A DNA stretch of 64,000 nucleotides from Leisingera sp. ANG-M7 (GCF_000813965.1 NZ_JWLI01000025.1:1-64000), one strand, 5' to 3'. Positions 45,427 to 54,257 are shown, counted from the first letter of the stretch. The notes: generated by a model from the sequence alone, not told the origin. Made by a program: numbers and translations.

Positions 45427-46828
45427 CTGCTCTGTCCTCTTTCTGGGTCTGTTGTGCCTGCTCCATCTGCTGATCGCGCCACCAGCTGCCGATCAGAAGC
45501 TCCTTGAATTCCGCATAGGTCCGGTCGAACACCTCGCGGCCGCGCACATAGGTCTCGCGGTTGAAGTTGCGGTAGTCCGCCTCGTAGATGCCGGACACGC
45601 TTTCGCCGGCCTGGCCGACCAGGGCGGTGTAGTCCTGGCGGTAGGCGTTCATCATGTCGCCGAAATAGGCCTGGATCACATTGGCCAGGTCGCTTTGCTG
45701 GCTGGCGTCAAAGCGGGTGATCAGGGCGCGGACCACGTCCCATTCGAACTTCATCTCCGGCAGCCCGGCGCGGCGGCGGCCGGCGTTTTCGCCGTCCTCG
45801 ATAGAGGCGAAGGTGGAATAGAGCATGTCAAAGAAACGGCCCGTCGAATCGAACTCCAGGAACGACGCGCCCAGCGGCACCATCAGGATGTCAGCGGCGG
45901 CCAGCGCGTTGATCGTGAGATAGCCGAGGGCAGGGGGGGTATCCAGCAGCACGATGTCATATTCATCGAGCGCGCCACCCGCCTCCAGCGCGTTGGTCAG
46001 CGCGTCCCACAGCGCCCAATTGCGCAGCCCCATGCGCCAGACCGGGATCTGAAACTCCGCCCAGTAGAGATTCAGCTGGGCGCCGATGAGGTCGATGTTG
46101 GGCCAGTGGGTTTTCTGCACCACGTTTCGCAGCGAAACCTCCCGGGCCTCGGTCAGAGTCTCATCCAGCGGAATAGAGTCTAATCCAGAGGCTACGCGGA
46201 CCTTGTTCTCGGCCTCCACCGCCTCGGCGTAGTCGCGGGCAAGAAGGGGGAAAACGGTCTGCCATTCATCGGCCACCTGGCCGCCGAGGATCGAGGTCAT
46301 GGAGCCCTGGCTGTCGAGATCGACCACCAGCACCTTGTAGCCGTCGAGTGCGGCGGACATCGCCAGATGGGCGGCAGTGGAGGTCTTGCCGACGCCGCCC
46401 TTGAAGTTCGCCACGGCGACGACCTTGGCGGGCAGGCCTTCGGGGCGGTAGGGGCGGTATTCCTTGGTGGCGATACCTTCGGAGGCGAAATGGTCGCGCA
46501 GCTTCAGCACCTCCTCCAGCGTGAACCATTTGGAGCCGCTGGCGCCCTCGCCCTGGGGCAGATCGGGGTGTTTGTTCAGGACCCGGCGCAGGTGGGCGGG
46601 CGCGACCGGGATCAGGTAGCGGGTGATCTCCCAAGTGGAGAACTTGCGCAGCCGCTTGCGGCCGTCGGGGGCGTAGCCGCGCTTGGCCAGATCGTCGCGT
46701 CCGCGGCCCGCAAAGGCGGCGGCCTTGGCAAATCTGGCGGTGTCCACCAGTTCGCCAAGCTTGGCCGCTGCTGCCTCCGGATCCAGGTTGAAATAGGGGG
46801 GCAGGGGGGTGTCAGGTTTCTTTGCCAT
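45404..46828 (-). CDS. parA: Plasmid partition ATPase ParA
   Basis: 474 residues from the ATG at 46828; the frame extends to 46993 but gagg lies ahead of the chosen start and the family begins here. An N-terminal DNA-binding region of about 110 residues (FSTWEITRYLIPVAPAHLRRVLNKHPDLP, a MerR-like HTH) precedes the ATPase. Deviant Walker A FKGGVGKTSTAAHLA; Walker A' VLVVDLDSQGS; Walker B IVLLDTPPALGYLT. This is the large type Ia ParA, which usually autoregulates its operon. A parS copy lies inside the coding sequence, encoding VSLRN. Confidence 0.94.
   Translation of the reverse strand: MAKKPDTPLPPYFNLDPEAAAAKLGELVDTARFAKAAAFAGRGRDDLAKRGYAPDGRKRLRKFSTWEITRYLIPVAPAHLRRVLNKHPDLPQGEGASGSKWFTLEEVLKLRDHFASEGIATKEYRPYRPEGLPAKVVAVANFKGGVGKTSTAAHLAMSAALDGYKVLVVDLDSQGSMTSILGGQVADEWQTVFPLLARDYAEAVEAENKVRVASGLDSIPLDETLTEAREVSLRNVVQKTHWPNIDLIGAQLNLYWAEFQIPVWRMGLRNWALWDALTNALEAGGALDEYDIVLLDTPPALGYLTINALAAADILMVPLGASFLEFDSTGRFFDMLYSTFASIEDGENAGRRRAGLPEMKFEWDVVRALITRFDASQQSDLANVIQAYFGDMMNAYRQDYTALVGQAGESVSGIYEADYRNFNRETYVRGREVFDRTYAEFKELLIGSWWRDQQMEQAQQTQKEDRADGTPQTA
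46124..46138. repeat. parS: parS copy inside parA
   Basis: GTTTCGCAGCGAAAC, identical to the cluster copies. It is read in the parA frame as codons for Val-Ser-Leu-Arg-Asn. Confidence 0.85.
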
Positions 46829-46979
46829 GTGCCGTTTGCCTCGGGTAGATCGCCTGTTCGGCGTGTTATCCCGGTTTTTGTCGCACATCCTGGGCAGAAG
46901 GTGAATCATTATCTGGCAGCGCATCTGTTTTCCGCTGCCGTCCGTATCCCGCGGAATATATGACTCTTTCCCCCAATAT

Positions 46980-47083
46980 TGACTATGGCACAAACAAGTT
47001 GAAATGTTGTGAATCTTTGATTCAGTTTAGAGTCTTTGCGGTCAATAAGTGTATGTTAATCAGATAGTTAGATATGTTTTGGG
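46980..47083. other. AT-rich segment with dyad, probable origin-unwinding region
   Basis: About 100 bases markedly richer in A/T than anything around, between divergent parA and rep. It contains the dyad TGAATC-TTT-GATTCA (47010-47024), a possible operator for parAB. The remaining part between the parA start (46828) and here shows nothing recognisable. Confidence 0.55.
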
Positions 47084-47194
47084 ACCTGTTTCCAGTACCG
47101 AAGGAACCCGTTTCCAGGAGCATTGGTACCCGTCTGCAGGAACAAGGGGCCCGATTCGCAGGAGGACAGGCACCTGCGACTCAGGACGGCCAAA
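47084..47194 (+). repeat. oriV: Five ~22-bp iterons, replication origin
   Basis: Degenerate direct repeats begin at 47084, 47106, 47128, 47150 and 47172. Consensus ACCYGTTTCCAGGA followed by a variable tail; conserved CAG positions are spaced 22, 22, 22 and 23 bases. The first three units match best and the fifth is the weakest. Helical-phase repeats between an AT-rich segment and a Rep_3 gene are the typical layout of an iteron-controlled plasmid origin. Confidence 0.75.
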
Positions 47195-47281
47195 ACGGGC
47201 GGTTTCGGGGGCCAGAATAGCCCGGAACGCGGGGTTTGGGGGGCTGATTTGCGGGAAATTCCGTATGCCCCGCCTAAAGGT

Positions 47282-47317
47282 ACCCGTTTGCGGGATGGTC
47301 CTCTCCCGTAAAAGGGT
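47282..47317. promoter_or_regulatory. Inverted repeat of iteron-like halves, candidate Rep operator
   Basis: ACCCGTTTGCGGGA (47282-47295) is mirrored by TCCCGTAAAAGGGT (47304-47317), 12 of 14 positions pairing. The halves resemble the iteron core ACCCGTTT. Rep_3 initiators commonly bind such inverted copies as dimers to repress their own gene, which starts about 100 bases downstream. Confidence 0.6.
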
Positions 47318-47420
47318 GCCCAAAGCAGGATTGAGCGCGGGTGCCTTTTCCGCCATAGTACCCCTGAGAGCAGAACCCGGAGAGTCGCAAAGACCGGAGC
47401 GGGCGCAAAAGGGCAGGGCG

Positions 47421-48704
47421 ATGGACGCTGACAACATCCCGCACAGCAAGCTGACAGGCCCCCTGCGCCGGGGCTCAGTGAAGAAGAACGTGGCCGCCAT
47501 CCATGTCTCCGGCAAGCTGACACTGCTGCAGCGCAAGCTGTCGAATGTGCTGTTGCTCAATGCCTATGACGCGTTGGTGACCAAGCCCAAGCACCAGATC
47601 GACGCACAGACGCTGTGCCTGATGGTGGGCTATAACTCCAACGACATGGAGACGCTGAAACAGTCGCTGCGGTCCCTGGCGGAGACGGTGGCGGAATGGG
47701 ACATGCTGGATGAGCAGGGGCGGCAGGAGTGGGGAGTCAGCTCGTTGCTTTCCTATGCTAAGCTGTCCGGCGGGGTCTGCGAGTATGCCTATAGCCCCGC
47801 GCTGGCGGAGAAGCTGCACGACCCCAAGGTCTTTGCCCTGATCAATCTGAACATCCAGCGGCGGTTCACCTCCGGTCATGCGCTGGCGCTTTATGAGAAC
47901 TGCTACCGCTTTGTGCGGACCGGTTCGACCGGCTGGTGGGACATTGCACTGTTCCGCCGCCTGATGGGGGTGGATGGCAGCGCCTATTACGAGAGTTTCA
48001 AGCATCTCAATGCCAAGATTATCAAGCCGGCGGTGGCGGAGGTGAACAAGACCTCCAACATCCTGCTGACGCCGGAGTTCAAGAAGATGGGGCGGCAGGT
48101 GGCGGAGGTGCGGTTCCGGATCAAGGAGAACCCGCAGCTGGCAATGCTGGATATCGACGATGGCGCTGGGGTCCGTCAGGGGGCTGTCTATGGCCAGCTG
48201 ATGGACCTGGGCGTCAGCGACCGGCTGGCGCGGCAGTGGATTGCCGAGCATGGCGAGGATTATGTCGCCGAGAAGGTCGGTTATCTGAAGGGGCAGAAGG
48301 GGGTCGACAGCCCGGTGCGCTATCTGAGTGCGGCCCTGCGTGATGATTATAAGTCCGGGCCTGCGGAAGCGGTCAGGGAGGTCCCGCCGGAGGTGATGGC
48401 GGCGGCAGAGGCGCGCAAGGCGGCGGAGGCCGAGGCGGCGCGGGCCGCCGCGGCAGAGGATGCGGCCAAGGCGCGGAAGCGCTCCCTGCGGGCGCAGAAG
48501 CTGGAGCGGATCCGGGAGCTGGCGGGGGGGCGCTCACCCACCCAGAGGGATGCGGACAAGCGGCTGTTCCTGAGCCGCCTGGAAGATGAGATCGACCGTG
48601 AGGAATTCCGCAACCGCGGCTGGGCGGCGGCGCTGCTGGCGGCGGAAATGGCCGCGTTCTGGGAGGAGCTGGTTCCGGGCGCCTTTGAGGATCTGCCTGT
48701 TTAG
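47421..48704 (+). CDS. rep: Plasmid replication initiator (Rep_3-type)
   Basis: 427 residues from the ATG at 47421 with gggcagggcg upstream; the frame is open to 47049 but that part is the iteron region. The N-terminal winged helix HVSGKLTLLQRKLSNVLLLNAYD and the second, INLNIQRRFTSGHALALYENCYRF with STGWWDIALFRRLMGVDGSAYYESFKHLNAKIIKPAVAEVN, follow the Rep_3 (RepB/RepE/pi-like) pattern. A charged Ala/Glu/Arg coiled coil (about residues 335-375) precedes a C-terminal tail. It initiates replication at the adjacent iterons. I do not assign it to a compatibility group. Confidence 0.88.
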   Translation: MDADNIPHSKLTGPLRRGSVKKNVAAIHVSGKLTLLQRKLSNVLLLNAYDALVTKPKHQIDAQTLCLMVGYNSNDMETLKQSLRSLAETVAEWDMLDEQGRQEWGVSSLLSYAKLSGGVCEYAYSPALAEKLHDPKVFALINLNIQRRFTSGHALALYENCYRFVRTGSTGWWDIALFRRLMGVDGSAYYESFKHLNAKIIKPAVAEVNKTSNILLTPEFKKMGRQVAEVRFRIKENPQLAMLDIDDGAGVRQGAVYGQLMDLGVSDRLARQWIAEHGEDYVAEKVGYLKGQKGVDSPVRYLSAALRDDYKSGPAEAVREVPPEVMAAAEARKAAEAEAARAAAAEDAAKARKRSLRAQKLERIRELAGGRSPTQRDADKRLFLSRLEDEIDREEFRNRGWAAALLAAEMAAFWEELVPGAFEDLPV

Positions 48705-48760
48705 AGCCTGTTTTCCGGGGGTGATCGGGTGTGGCGTGCAGAAGGGAAAGGGAGGCGAGC

Positions 48761-49165
48761 GTGGCCCTGAAAGTCAAACCCAAGCGCTATGGCCCGGTGT
48801 TCGTGATCTTTGATGGCGGCGCTGCGCTGCGCTATGCAAGCAGCGCCGGTGCGGACAGTAGCCCGTACCCGCCTGCAGGCTCCCCCGTGGAGACGATGCT
48901 GGCCGCGCTTGGCGCCTGTATCGTGAGGTCGCTGGAATGGACGGCCGGCCGGCAAAAGCTGCAGCTGCCGCCGTTTCAGGTGCGGGTAGCCGGGGTTGGA
49001 GCGCCGGAACTGCCGGGGCGGCTGGAAACGGCAGAGGTGACCGTGATTTGCAGGCTTTCGGATGATGCGGCGCTGGCCGGGCAGATCGTGGCGCAGGTCA
49101 AGTCCGCCTGCACCGTCAGCAACTCGATGAACAGCGTGGTGACGGTGAGGCTGGACGAGGGCTGA
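48761..49165 (+). CDS. OsmC-family protein
   Basis: 134 residues. The start is the GTG at 48761, with a strong ggagg 7 bases ahead, rather than an upstream in-frame start at 48731. SPVETMLAALGACIVRSLEWTAGRQ carries the conserved first Cys of OsmC/Ohr proteins, and SACTVSNSMNSVVTVRL the second Cys, the peroxidatic pair. Such proteins reduce organic hydroperoxides. Its proximity to the iron block may reflect oxidative-stress protection, but it is convergent with tonB and probably a separate unit. Confidence 0.82.
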   Translation: MALKVKPKRYGPVFVIFDGGAALRYASSAGADSSPYPPAGSPVETMLAALGACIVRSLEWTAGRQKLQLPPFQVRVAGVGAPELPGRLETAEVTVICRLSDDAALAGQIVAQVKSACTVSNSMNSVVTVRLDEG

Positions 49166-49170
49166 CGGCG

Positions 49171-49992
49171 CTACTTGGTGAAGCTGACGGGCAGGCTGAG
49201 GCGGATTTGGACAGCCTGCAGCTTTTTCGGGGCGGGCGGGAATTTTCCGGCGCGGGCGACGGCGTCCAGCGCGGCCTGATCAAACGCGGCAATTCCTGAG
49301 GATTTGGCGATGCGGTGGTCCAGCAGCCGGCCGTCGCGGGCAACCGTCAGGCGAAGTACCACCTGAGCCCGGCCTCTGGCACCGGAGGGGTAGCGCTTGC
49401 GCCGTTCGATGCGGGCGCGGATCTTGTTGCCCCAGACGGTGCGCAGTTTGGCCTCGCGGCCCGGGTCGGCGGTGGCGGTCCGGGCGCCGCCGGATTGGCC
49501 CGCCTCGGCGCCGCCGCCGGCACCCGCGGCGCGCTGTCCGGCCTGTCCGGCCGCATTGCGGTTGGAATTGGCCTTGGGCGGCGGTGTCTGTTGTGGCTTG
49601 GCCTGCGGTTCCGGCTTTGGCGCTGGTTTGCGCGGCTTTGGCGGCGGCGCCGGGGCGGTGTCGACCTGCACCGGCTGGGCCGCAGCGGGCTGGGCAAGCG
49701 GGGCCAGCAGCGCGGCGCGCGGCGCCTGGGCCAAGTCGATTTGCGGCAAGGCAGGGGCCTGGACCTGCGGCAGGGGCTCTGCTTTCTGTGTTTCGATCTG
49801 CGGGGCTTCGGGCGGTTTCTGCCAAGCCTCGGCCATGCGGGCGACCTCGGCGCTGGCGGGCTGCAGTGAGACCAGCGCCTCGCCGCCTGCGCCGCTGGAT
49901 TGCGCGCCCGTTTCCGGCGCGCTGGCAAAGAGCGCAATGTGGATAAGGCCCGCGAGGCCCGCAAAGACGGTGAACTCAGTGGTGCGCTTCAT
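49171..49992 (-). CDS. tonB: TonB energy transducer
   Basis: 273 residues. N-terminal anchor TEFTVFAGLAGLIHIALFAS, then a long Pro/Ala/Lys-rich spacer (PPPKPRKPAPKPEPQAKPQ), then the TonB C-terminal domain: NKIRARIERRKRYPSGARGRAQVVLRLTVARDGRLLDHRIAKSSG and FPPAPKK. It spans the periplasm and passes ExbBD energy to outer-membrane receptors. It overlaps exbD by 4 bases and most likely serves the siderophore receptor at 61.5-63.5 kb. Confidence 0.92.
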   Translation of the reverse strand: MKRTTEFTVFAGLAGLIHIALFASAPETGAQSSGAGGEALVSLQPASAEVARMAEAWQKPPEAPQIETQKAEPLPQVQAPALPQIDLAQAPRAALLAPLAQPAAAQPVQVDTAPAPPPKPRKPAPKPEPQAKPQQTPPPKANSNRNAAGQAGQRAAGAGGGAEAGQSGGARTATADPGREAKLRTVWGNKIRARIERRKRYPSGARGRAQVVLRLTVARDGRLLDHRIAKSSGIAAFDQAALDAVARAGKFPPAPKKLQAVQIRLSLPVSFTK

Positions 49993-50372
49993 GGCTGGCG
50001 CACCACCAGTTCGGCGCGGGCCAGGCCCGCTTCCGCCAGCTGGCGCAGGATGCGGGCCAGGGCCTTGGCTTCCAGCCGTGCGTCGGCGCGCAGCTGGATT
50101 TGCGGGCTGTCCGCGCTGGCAGCGGCGAGGCGGGTGAGGGCAGCATCTCCCTCGGCTCCGTCGAAAAACATCCGGCCCTCGGCGCTGATGTAAAGCACCG
50201 GCTGGGCCTCTGGCGCGGCCTCGGAGGCGGCCTCGGGCGGGGTCACGTCAAACGGGTCGGGCTGCGCCAGGCGCGAGGTCATCAGGAAGAAGATCAGCAG
50301 CAGGAACACCACGTTGATCATCGGCACGATGGATTCGGCGCGGGGGCGTTTCGGGGGATCGCTCAGGTCCAT
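49989..50372 (-). CDS. ExbD-like protein with Asn in place of the membrane Asp (second motor)
   Basis: 127 residues from the ATG at 50372. Transmembrane helix SIVPMINVVFLLLIFFLMTS aligns with the neighbouring ExbD helix SLTPMIDVVFLLLVFFML; here Asn (codon complement of 50313-50315) stands at the proton-carrying Asp position. The periplasmic domain has QIQLRADARLEAKALARILRQLAEAGLARAELVV, standard ExbD. It sits between exbD and tonB. Confidence 0.88.
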   Translation of the reverse strand: MDLSDPPKRPRAESIVPMINVVFLLLIFFLMTSRLAQPDPFDVTPPEAASEAAPEAQPVLYISAEGRMFFDGAEGDAALTRLAAASADSPQIQLRADARLEAKALARILRQLAEAGLARAELVVRQP

Positions 50373-50382
50373 GGGCGCTGCC

Positions 50383-50760
50383 TCATTCCACCAGTACGAC
50401 GTTGCTGAGGCCCGCCTGCTGCAGCAGCGCGGTGATGTCGGTGATGCGCTGCAGCCTGGCACCGTCGCGCCCGCGCAGGATCAGCATGTCGGCGGGGGAT
50501 TTCATCAGGGGCGCCAGCGCCTGGGCTAGGTTCGCCTCTGCCACCGGCACGCCGTTCACATCCAGGTTGCCGGGGCCGACGCCGATCAGGCGCGGCGGAC
50601 CGTCGTAGGTGCCGCCCTGTCCGGCCAGCGGCAGTTGCAGCACCGTATCCATGCCAAAGCGTGAGGCCAGCATGAAGAACACCAGGAGCAGGAACACCAC
50701 GTCGATCATCGGCGTCAGGCTGGGTTTGCGCCGGGGGCGCGGGGCGGGGGCGAGCTGCAT
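50383..50760 (-). CDS. exbD: ExbD biopolymer transport protein (second motor)
   Basis: 125 residues from the ATG at 50760. Helix SLTPMIDVVFLLLVFFMLASRF contains the conserved Asp, and the periplasmic domain ends RITDITALLQQAGLSNVVLVE. It is the Asp-containing partner of the following ExbD-like protein and lies 4 bases after exbB. It forms part of the ExbB5-ExbD2 proton motor for TonB. Confidence 0.92.
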   Translation of the reverse strand: MQLAPAPRPRRKPSLTPMIDVVFLLLVFFMLASRFGMDTVLQLPLAGQGGTYDGPPRLIGVGPGNLDVNGVPVAEANLAQALAPLMKSPADMLILRGRDGARLQRITDITALLQQAGLSNVVLVE

Positions 50761-50764
50761 AAGG

Positions 50765-51697
50765 CTACTCGGCGGCCAGCGCCAGCTGATCGGGCTGGGA
50801 GGCGACGAAAATGCGGGTGGCGCTGTCCTCCAGATCACGGCGGATGCGGGAGATTACTGCTTCGAACCAGGTTAGGGCAGCGGAGGCGGGGATCGCCACG
50901 GCCATGCCGGCGGCGGTGGTCAGAAGTGCCTCCCAGATGCCGCCGGCCAGCAGGGCGGGGTCGGCCTTGGATCCCGCGGCCTGCAGCGCCTGGAAGGCGG
51001 CGATCATGCCGAGAACGGTGCCGAGGAGGCCCAAAAGGGGGGCGATGGTGGCAATCAGCTCCAGCGCGCCGAGGCCGGTGGCGGCGCTGGCGAGGTGCAG
51101 CTTGGCGACGCGCGCGGTCTCCTCGCGGGCGCGGTCCTCAGGCAGGCTGGCGCTGGCGGCGAGGGCGGCAGCCACCACCTTGGAGCGCACCCCGATGCGG
51201 GTCTGCACGATGGCAAGCGCGGCGGCGCGGTCGCCGCGTTCATAGGCCGCGACGGCATCGGCGGCCTTGCCGCGGGACCAGGCTCCGATGAGGGCCAGCC
51301 GCCAGATCTTCCACAGAATCAGCGCCAGAGTGATCACGGACAGGGCCGCAATGGCCCAGATCGAGGGGCCGCCGTCGCGCAGGAACTTCAGGGCTTTGGC
51401 AGAGGCGTCATTGGCCATCTGCGCCAGTTCGGGCGGGGCGGCGGGCGCTTCAGCCGCAGGCTGCGGGGCAGGGGCGGCTGCAGGGTCCGCTACCGCGCTG
51501 TCTGCGTCTGATGGAAGGACCGGGGCCGGAGGCACAGGGGCCGGCGCAAGAGGAGCCGACGGCGCTGGCGCTGTCTTGATGGCGGCGGGCGTGTCTGCGG
51601 TAATGGCAGGGACTGGGGCTGCAGGGCTTTCCTGAGCCGCAGCAAAGGGGGCCATGAGCAGAAGGGCAGCCGCAGCTGCGGGCAAACGAAGGGTCAT
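50765..51697 (-). CDS. exbB: ExbB biopolymer transport protein with periplasmic extension
   Basis: 310 residues from the ATG at 51697. Signal-like start RLPAAAAALLLMAPFAAAQ, then about 100 Pro/Ala-rich residues, then three membrane segments: SIWAIAALSVITLALILWKIW, LGALELIATIAPLLGLLGTVLGMIAAF and IWEALLTTAAGMAVAIPASAALTWF. The last two carry the ExbB signature. The N-terminal signal peptide and linker are the long ExbB variant. It heads exbB-exbD-exbD-tonB. A parS copy is 98 bases upstream. Confidence 0.9.
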   Translation of the reverse strand: MTLRLPAAAAALLLMAPFAAAQESPAAPVPAITADTPAAIKTAPAPSAPLAPAPVPPAPVLPSDADSAVADPAAAPAPQPAAEAPAAPPELAQMANDASAKALKFLRDGGPSIWAIAALSVITLALILWKIWRLALIGAWSRGKAADAVAAYERGDRAAALAIVQTRIGVRSKVVAAALAASASLPEDRAREETARVAKLHLASAATGLGALELIATIAPLLGLLGTVLGMIAAFQALQAAGSKADPALLAGGIWEALLTTAAGMAVAIPASAALTWFEAVISRIRRDLEDSATRIFVASQPDQLALAAE

Positions 51698-51794
51698 GGA
51701 CCTGTCTCCAGCCAGAAGCGCCGCAAGGGGCGGCGCCGGTTTCTCGGAAATGGCTGGGCGGCCCCTGAGGGAGCGGGGAATGCCTTGCTGGGAG

Positions 51795-51809
51795 GTTTCG
51801 CAGCGAAAC
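51795..51809. repeat. parS: Outlying parS copy upstream of exbB
   Basis: GTTTCGCAGCGAAAC, identical to the copies near parB, located between exbB and the DUF2218 gene, about 7.5 kb from the main cluster. The surrounding 160 bases are non-coding. Confidence 0.82.
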
Positions 51810-51857
51810 CTGCGGCCACGGGTAGGAAAACCAACCCGTTTTGTCAAGATTTCGGGA

Positions 51858-52151
51858 TCAGGCGGTTGCGGACTGCCAGTCCATCGCCTCAAACGCCTCG
51901 CGGAAGGCGAAGCGCGCCAGGTGGCGGTCGATGATATCGCGGGCCTCTGCCAGGTCTGCGGCATCCGGCGCGGTGACCTCTGCGGTCAGGGTGTTTTCTG
52001 TGGCCTGCAGGGTGGCCGGGCCCATTCCCAGCGCGACAGTGCCGCGGGTTTCGTCGTGGTCCACGGGCACCTTGTGCGCAAAATGCTTGCACAGCTGCTG
52101 CAGGTATCTGGAGGCGTTCGGGGTCTCAAAGCGGCCCTGATCGGTGAGCAT
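51858..52151 (-). CDS. DUF2218 protein
   Basis: 97 residues matching the DUF2218 pattern: RFETPNASRYLQQLCKHFAHKVPVDHD, then LGMGPATLQATENTLTAEVTA and VIDRHLARFAFRE-like residues. Members occur beside siderophore genes in many proteobacteria, with unknown function; His-rich positions may bind metal. An aagga site precedes the ATG. The 267 bases between it and the divergent ABC exporter hold the dyad CCCCT-AAA-AGGGG (52279-52291) but no recognisable iron box. Confidence 0.82.
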   Translation of the reverse strand: MLTDQGRFETPNASRYLQQLCKHFAHKVPVDHDETRGTVALGMGPATLQATENTLTAEVTAPDAADLAEARDIIDRHLARFAFREAFEAMDWQSATA

Positions 52152-52418
52152 GATGTAATCCTTAGTGTTTTACTCAGATTGCGGCACAATAGCGGGCTGC
52201 AGGCCTGCCGCAAGCGGAAACCCGGGGTGTATTTTGCCGCCGGGGCGTGAATTTCGCTGCTGACAAGCGGGGCAGGGACCCCTAAAAGGGGCGGGCTGCG
52301 GTGCAGGCAGGATCCGCGCCCCTGCCCTTGTTAGACTCTGTTTTAAGGGCTTCGGGCGGGCGGATACGGCGACCCACATCTCAAGCGGTTCCATGAAAAT
52401 CCTTGAGAGGCCTCCAAA

Positions 52419-54257
52419 ATGTTCCGGGCTTTTGAAAACCTTGTCGATCCCTTTGCGCCTGCGCATCAGGCGCCGCCGCGGCCCGCCTTGCGGGCCTATC
52501 TGGCGCAGCAGCTGGCGCCCTACCGCAAATGGCTGCCGCTGATGTTTGCCACCGGCGTTCTGACCGCGCTGATGGAGAGCGGGCTGATTTTCTATTCCGG
52601 CCGGGTGGTGGACCTGATGGCGGAGACCGGCGCCGGGGCGTTCTGGGCTGCGCATGGGACGGAGATGCTGCTGGCGCTGTTCTGCGTGCTGATCGTGCGG
52701 CCGTCGCTGGTGGGGCTCAATCACCTGCTCTTGGAGCAGACGCTGTCATCGAACCTGCAGGAGCAGGTGCGCTGGCAGGCGCACAGGCATCTCTTGGGGC
52801 AGTCGGCGGGGTTCTTTCAGAACGATTTTGCCGGGCGGCTGAGCAACCGGGTGATGCAGATGGGGCCTGCGGTGCAGGACAGCGTGCATATGCTGTTCGA
52901 GGCGGTGCTATTTGCCGTCACCTACATGATCGGCGCGGTGGTGGTCCTGACGCAGATCGACTGGCGGCTGGCGGTGCCGCTGGTGGCCTGGGTGGGGCTT
53001 TATGCGCTTTATGTGCGCCATACCGCGCTGAATGTGGCGGCGACTGCTGAGAAATGGTCTGATGCGCGCTCTGCCGCGACCGGGCGGATTGTCGATGCCT
53101 ATGGCAATATCGAGACGGTGAAGCTGTTTGCCCGCGACGGGCAGGAGCAGGCCTATGCGCTGTCGGCGCTGCGGCGGCTGCGGACGCGCTATCAGCGGTT
53201 TTTGCGGATGATGACGCGGCTGGCGTTTGGCAGCATCGCCATCAATGGCGTGCTGATCCTGATCGTGGTGGCGCCTGCGATCTGGCTGTGGATGTGCGGG
53301 GCTGTCAGCGTTGGCGAGGTGGCGGCGGTGTCGGCCCTGACGATCCGGCTGAACGGGATGAGCGGCTGGATCCTGTGGGTGACGATCCGGCTGTTTGAGA
53401 ACATGGGGGTGATCCGCGAGGGGCTGCGGTCCTTGTCGGCGGAACATGAGGTGACGGATGCGCCGGCGGCAAAACCGCTGGAAGTGGCCCGTGCCGAGGT
53501 GCGAATCGAGGATCTTCGGCACCATTACGGTAACACGGCTGGCGGGGTGAACGGCATTGATCTGCATATCCCGGCGGGCCAGCGGGTGGGCATTGCCGGG
53601 CCGTCGGGGGCGGGGAAATCGACCCTGATCAACCTGCTCTTGCGGTTCCGCGACCCGGAAGGCGGGCGCATTCTGATCGACGGGCAGGACATCCGCGGGG
53701 TGACGCAGGAGAGCCTGCGCAGCCGGATCGGGGTGGTGACGCAGAACACCTCGCTCATTCACCGCTCGGTGCGGGCCAATATCATGTACGGCAACCCCGG
53801 TGCCACGGAGGCGGAGATGATCGCTGCCGCTAAGCGGGCCGAGGCGCATGAGTTCATCATGGGGCTGCGCGACCATGCGGGGCGGACCGGCTATGACGCC
53901 CATGTAGGGGAACGCGGCGTGGCGCTGTCGGGCGGCCAGCGGCAGCGGATCGCGATTGCGCGGGTGGTTCTGAAGAACGCGCCGGTCCTGATCCTGGATG
54001 AGGCAACCTCGGCACTGGATAGTGCGGTGGAGGCGGCGATTCAGAAGACGCTTCTGGATGTGATGCAGGGCAAGACGGTGATTGCGATTGCCCACCGGCT
54101 GTCGACGATTGCGCAGATGGACCGGATCGTGGTGCTGCAGGAGGGGGAGGTTGCCGAGGACGGCAGCCACGCCGAACTGCTGGCGCGGCAGGGTGTCTAT
54201 GCCGGGCTGTGGCAGCGCCAGGCGGGCACGGCGGAGCGGGTGGCGGAGATGGTGTGA
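52419..54257 (+). CDS. ABC exporter (fused permease/ATPase), probable siderophore export
   Basis: 612 residues. Residues about 30-330 form a six-helix ABC_membrane domain (PLMFATGVLTALMESGLIFYSGRVVDLMA; FAVTYMIGAVVVLTQIDWRLAVPLVAWV). The ATPase has Walker A GPSGAGKSTLINLLL, signature [16 protein letters not shown], Walker B VLILDEATSALDSAVE and the His switch AIAHRLS. It is a half-exporter that would act as a homodimer. Position beside the petrobactin operon, converging on it, suggests export of the siderophore; this is inferred. gagagg precedes the ATG. Confidence 0.85.
   Translation: MFRAFENLVDPFAPAHQAPPRPALRAYLAQQLAPYRKWLPLMFATGVLTALMESGLIFYSGRVVDLMAETGAGAFWAAHGTEMLLALFCVLIVRPSLVGLNHLLLEQTLSSNLQEQVRWQAHRHLLGQSAGFFQNDFAGRLSNRVMQMGPAVQDSVHMLFEAVLFAVTYMIGAVVVLTQIDWRLAVPLVAWVGLYALYVRHTALNVAATAEKWSDARSAATGRIVDAYGNIETVKLFARDGQEQAYALSALRRLRTRYQRFLRMMTRLAFGSIAINGVLILIVVAPAIWLWMCGAVSVGEVAAVSALTIRLNGMSGWILWVTIRLFENMGVIREGLRSLSAEHEVTDAPAAKPLEVARAEVRIEDLRHHYGNTAGGVNGIDLHIPAGQRVGIAGPSGAGKSTLINLLLRFRDPEGGRILIDGQDIRGVTQESLRSRIGVVTQNTSLIHRSVRANIMYGNPGATEAEMIAAAKRAEAHEFIMGLRDHAGRTGYDAHVGERGVALSGGQRQRIAIARVVLKNAPVLILDEATSALDSAVEAAIQKTLLDVMQGKTVIAIAHRLSTIAQMDRIVVLQEGEVAEDGSHAELLARQGVYAGLWQRQAGTAERVAEMV

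Noticed and set aside
46829-46993. N-terminal extension of ParA
   Set aside because: Open frame without family similarity; the ATG at 46828 has a Shine-Dalgarno and starts a normal ParA.
47049-47420. N-terminal extension of the replication initiator
   Set aside because: The frame is open but the sequence consists of iterons and an inverted repeat; the ATG at 47421 has a better upstream site and begins the family-like region.
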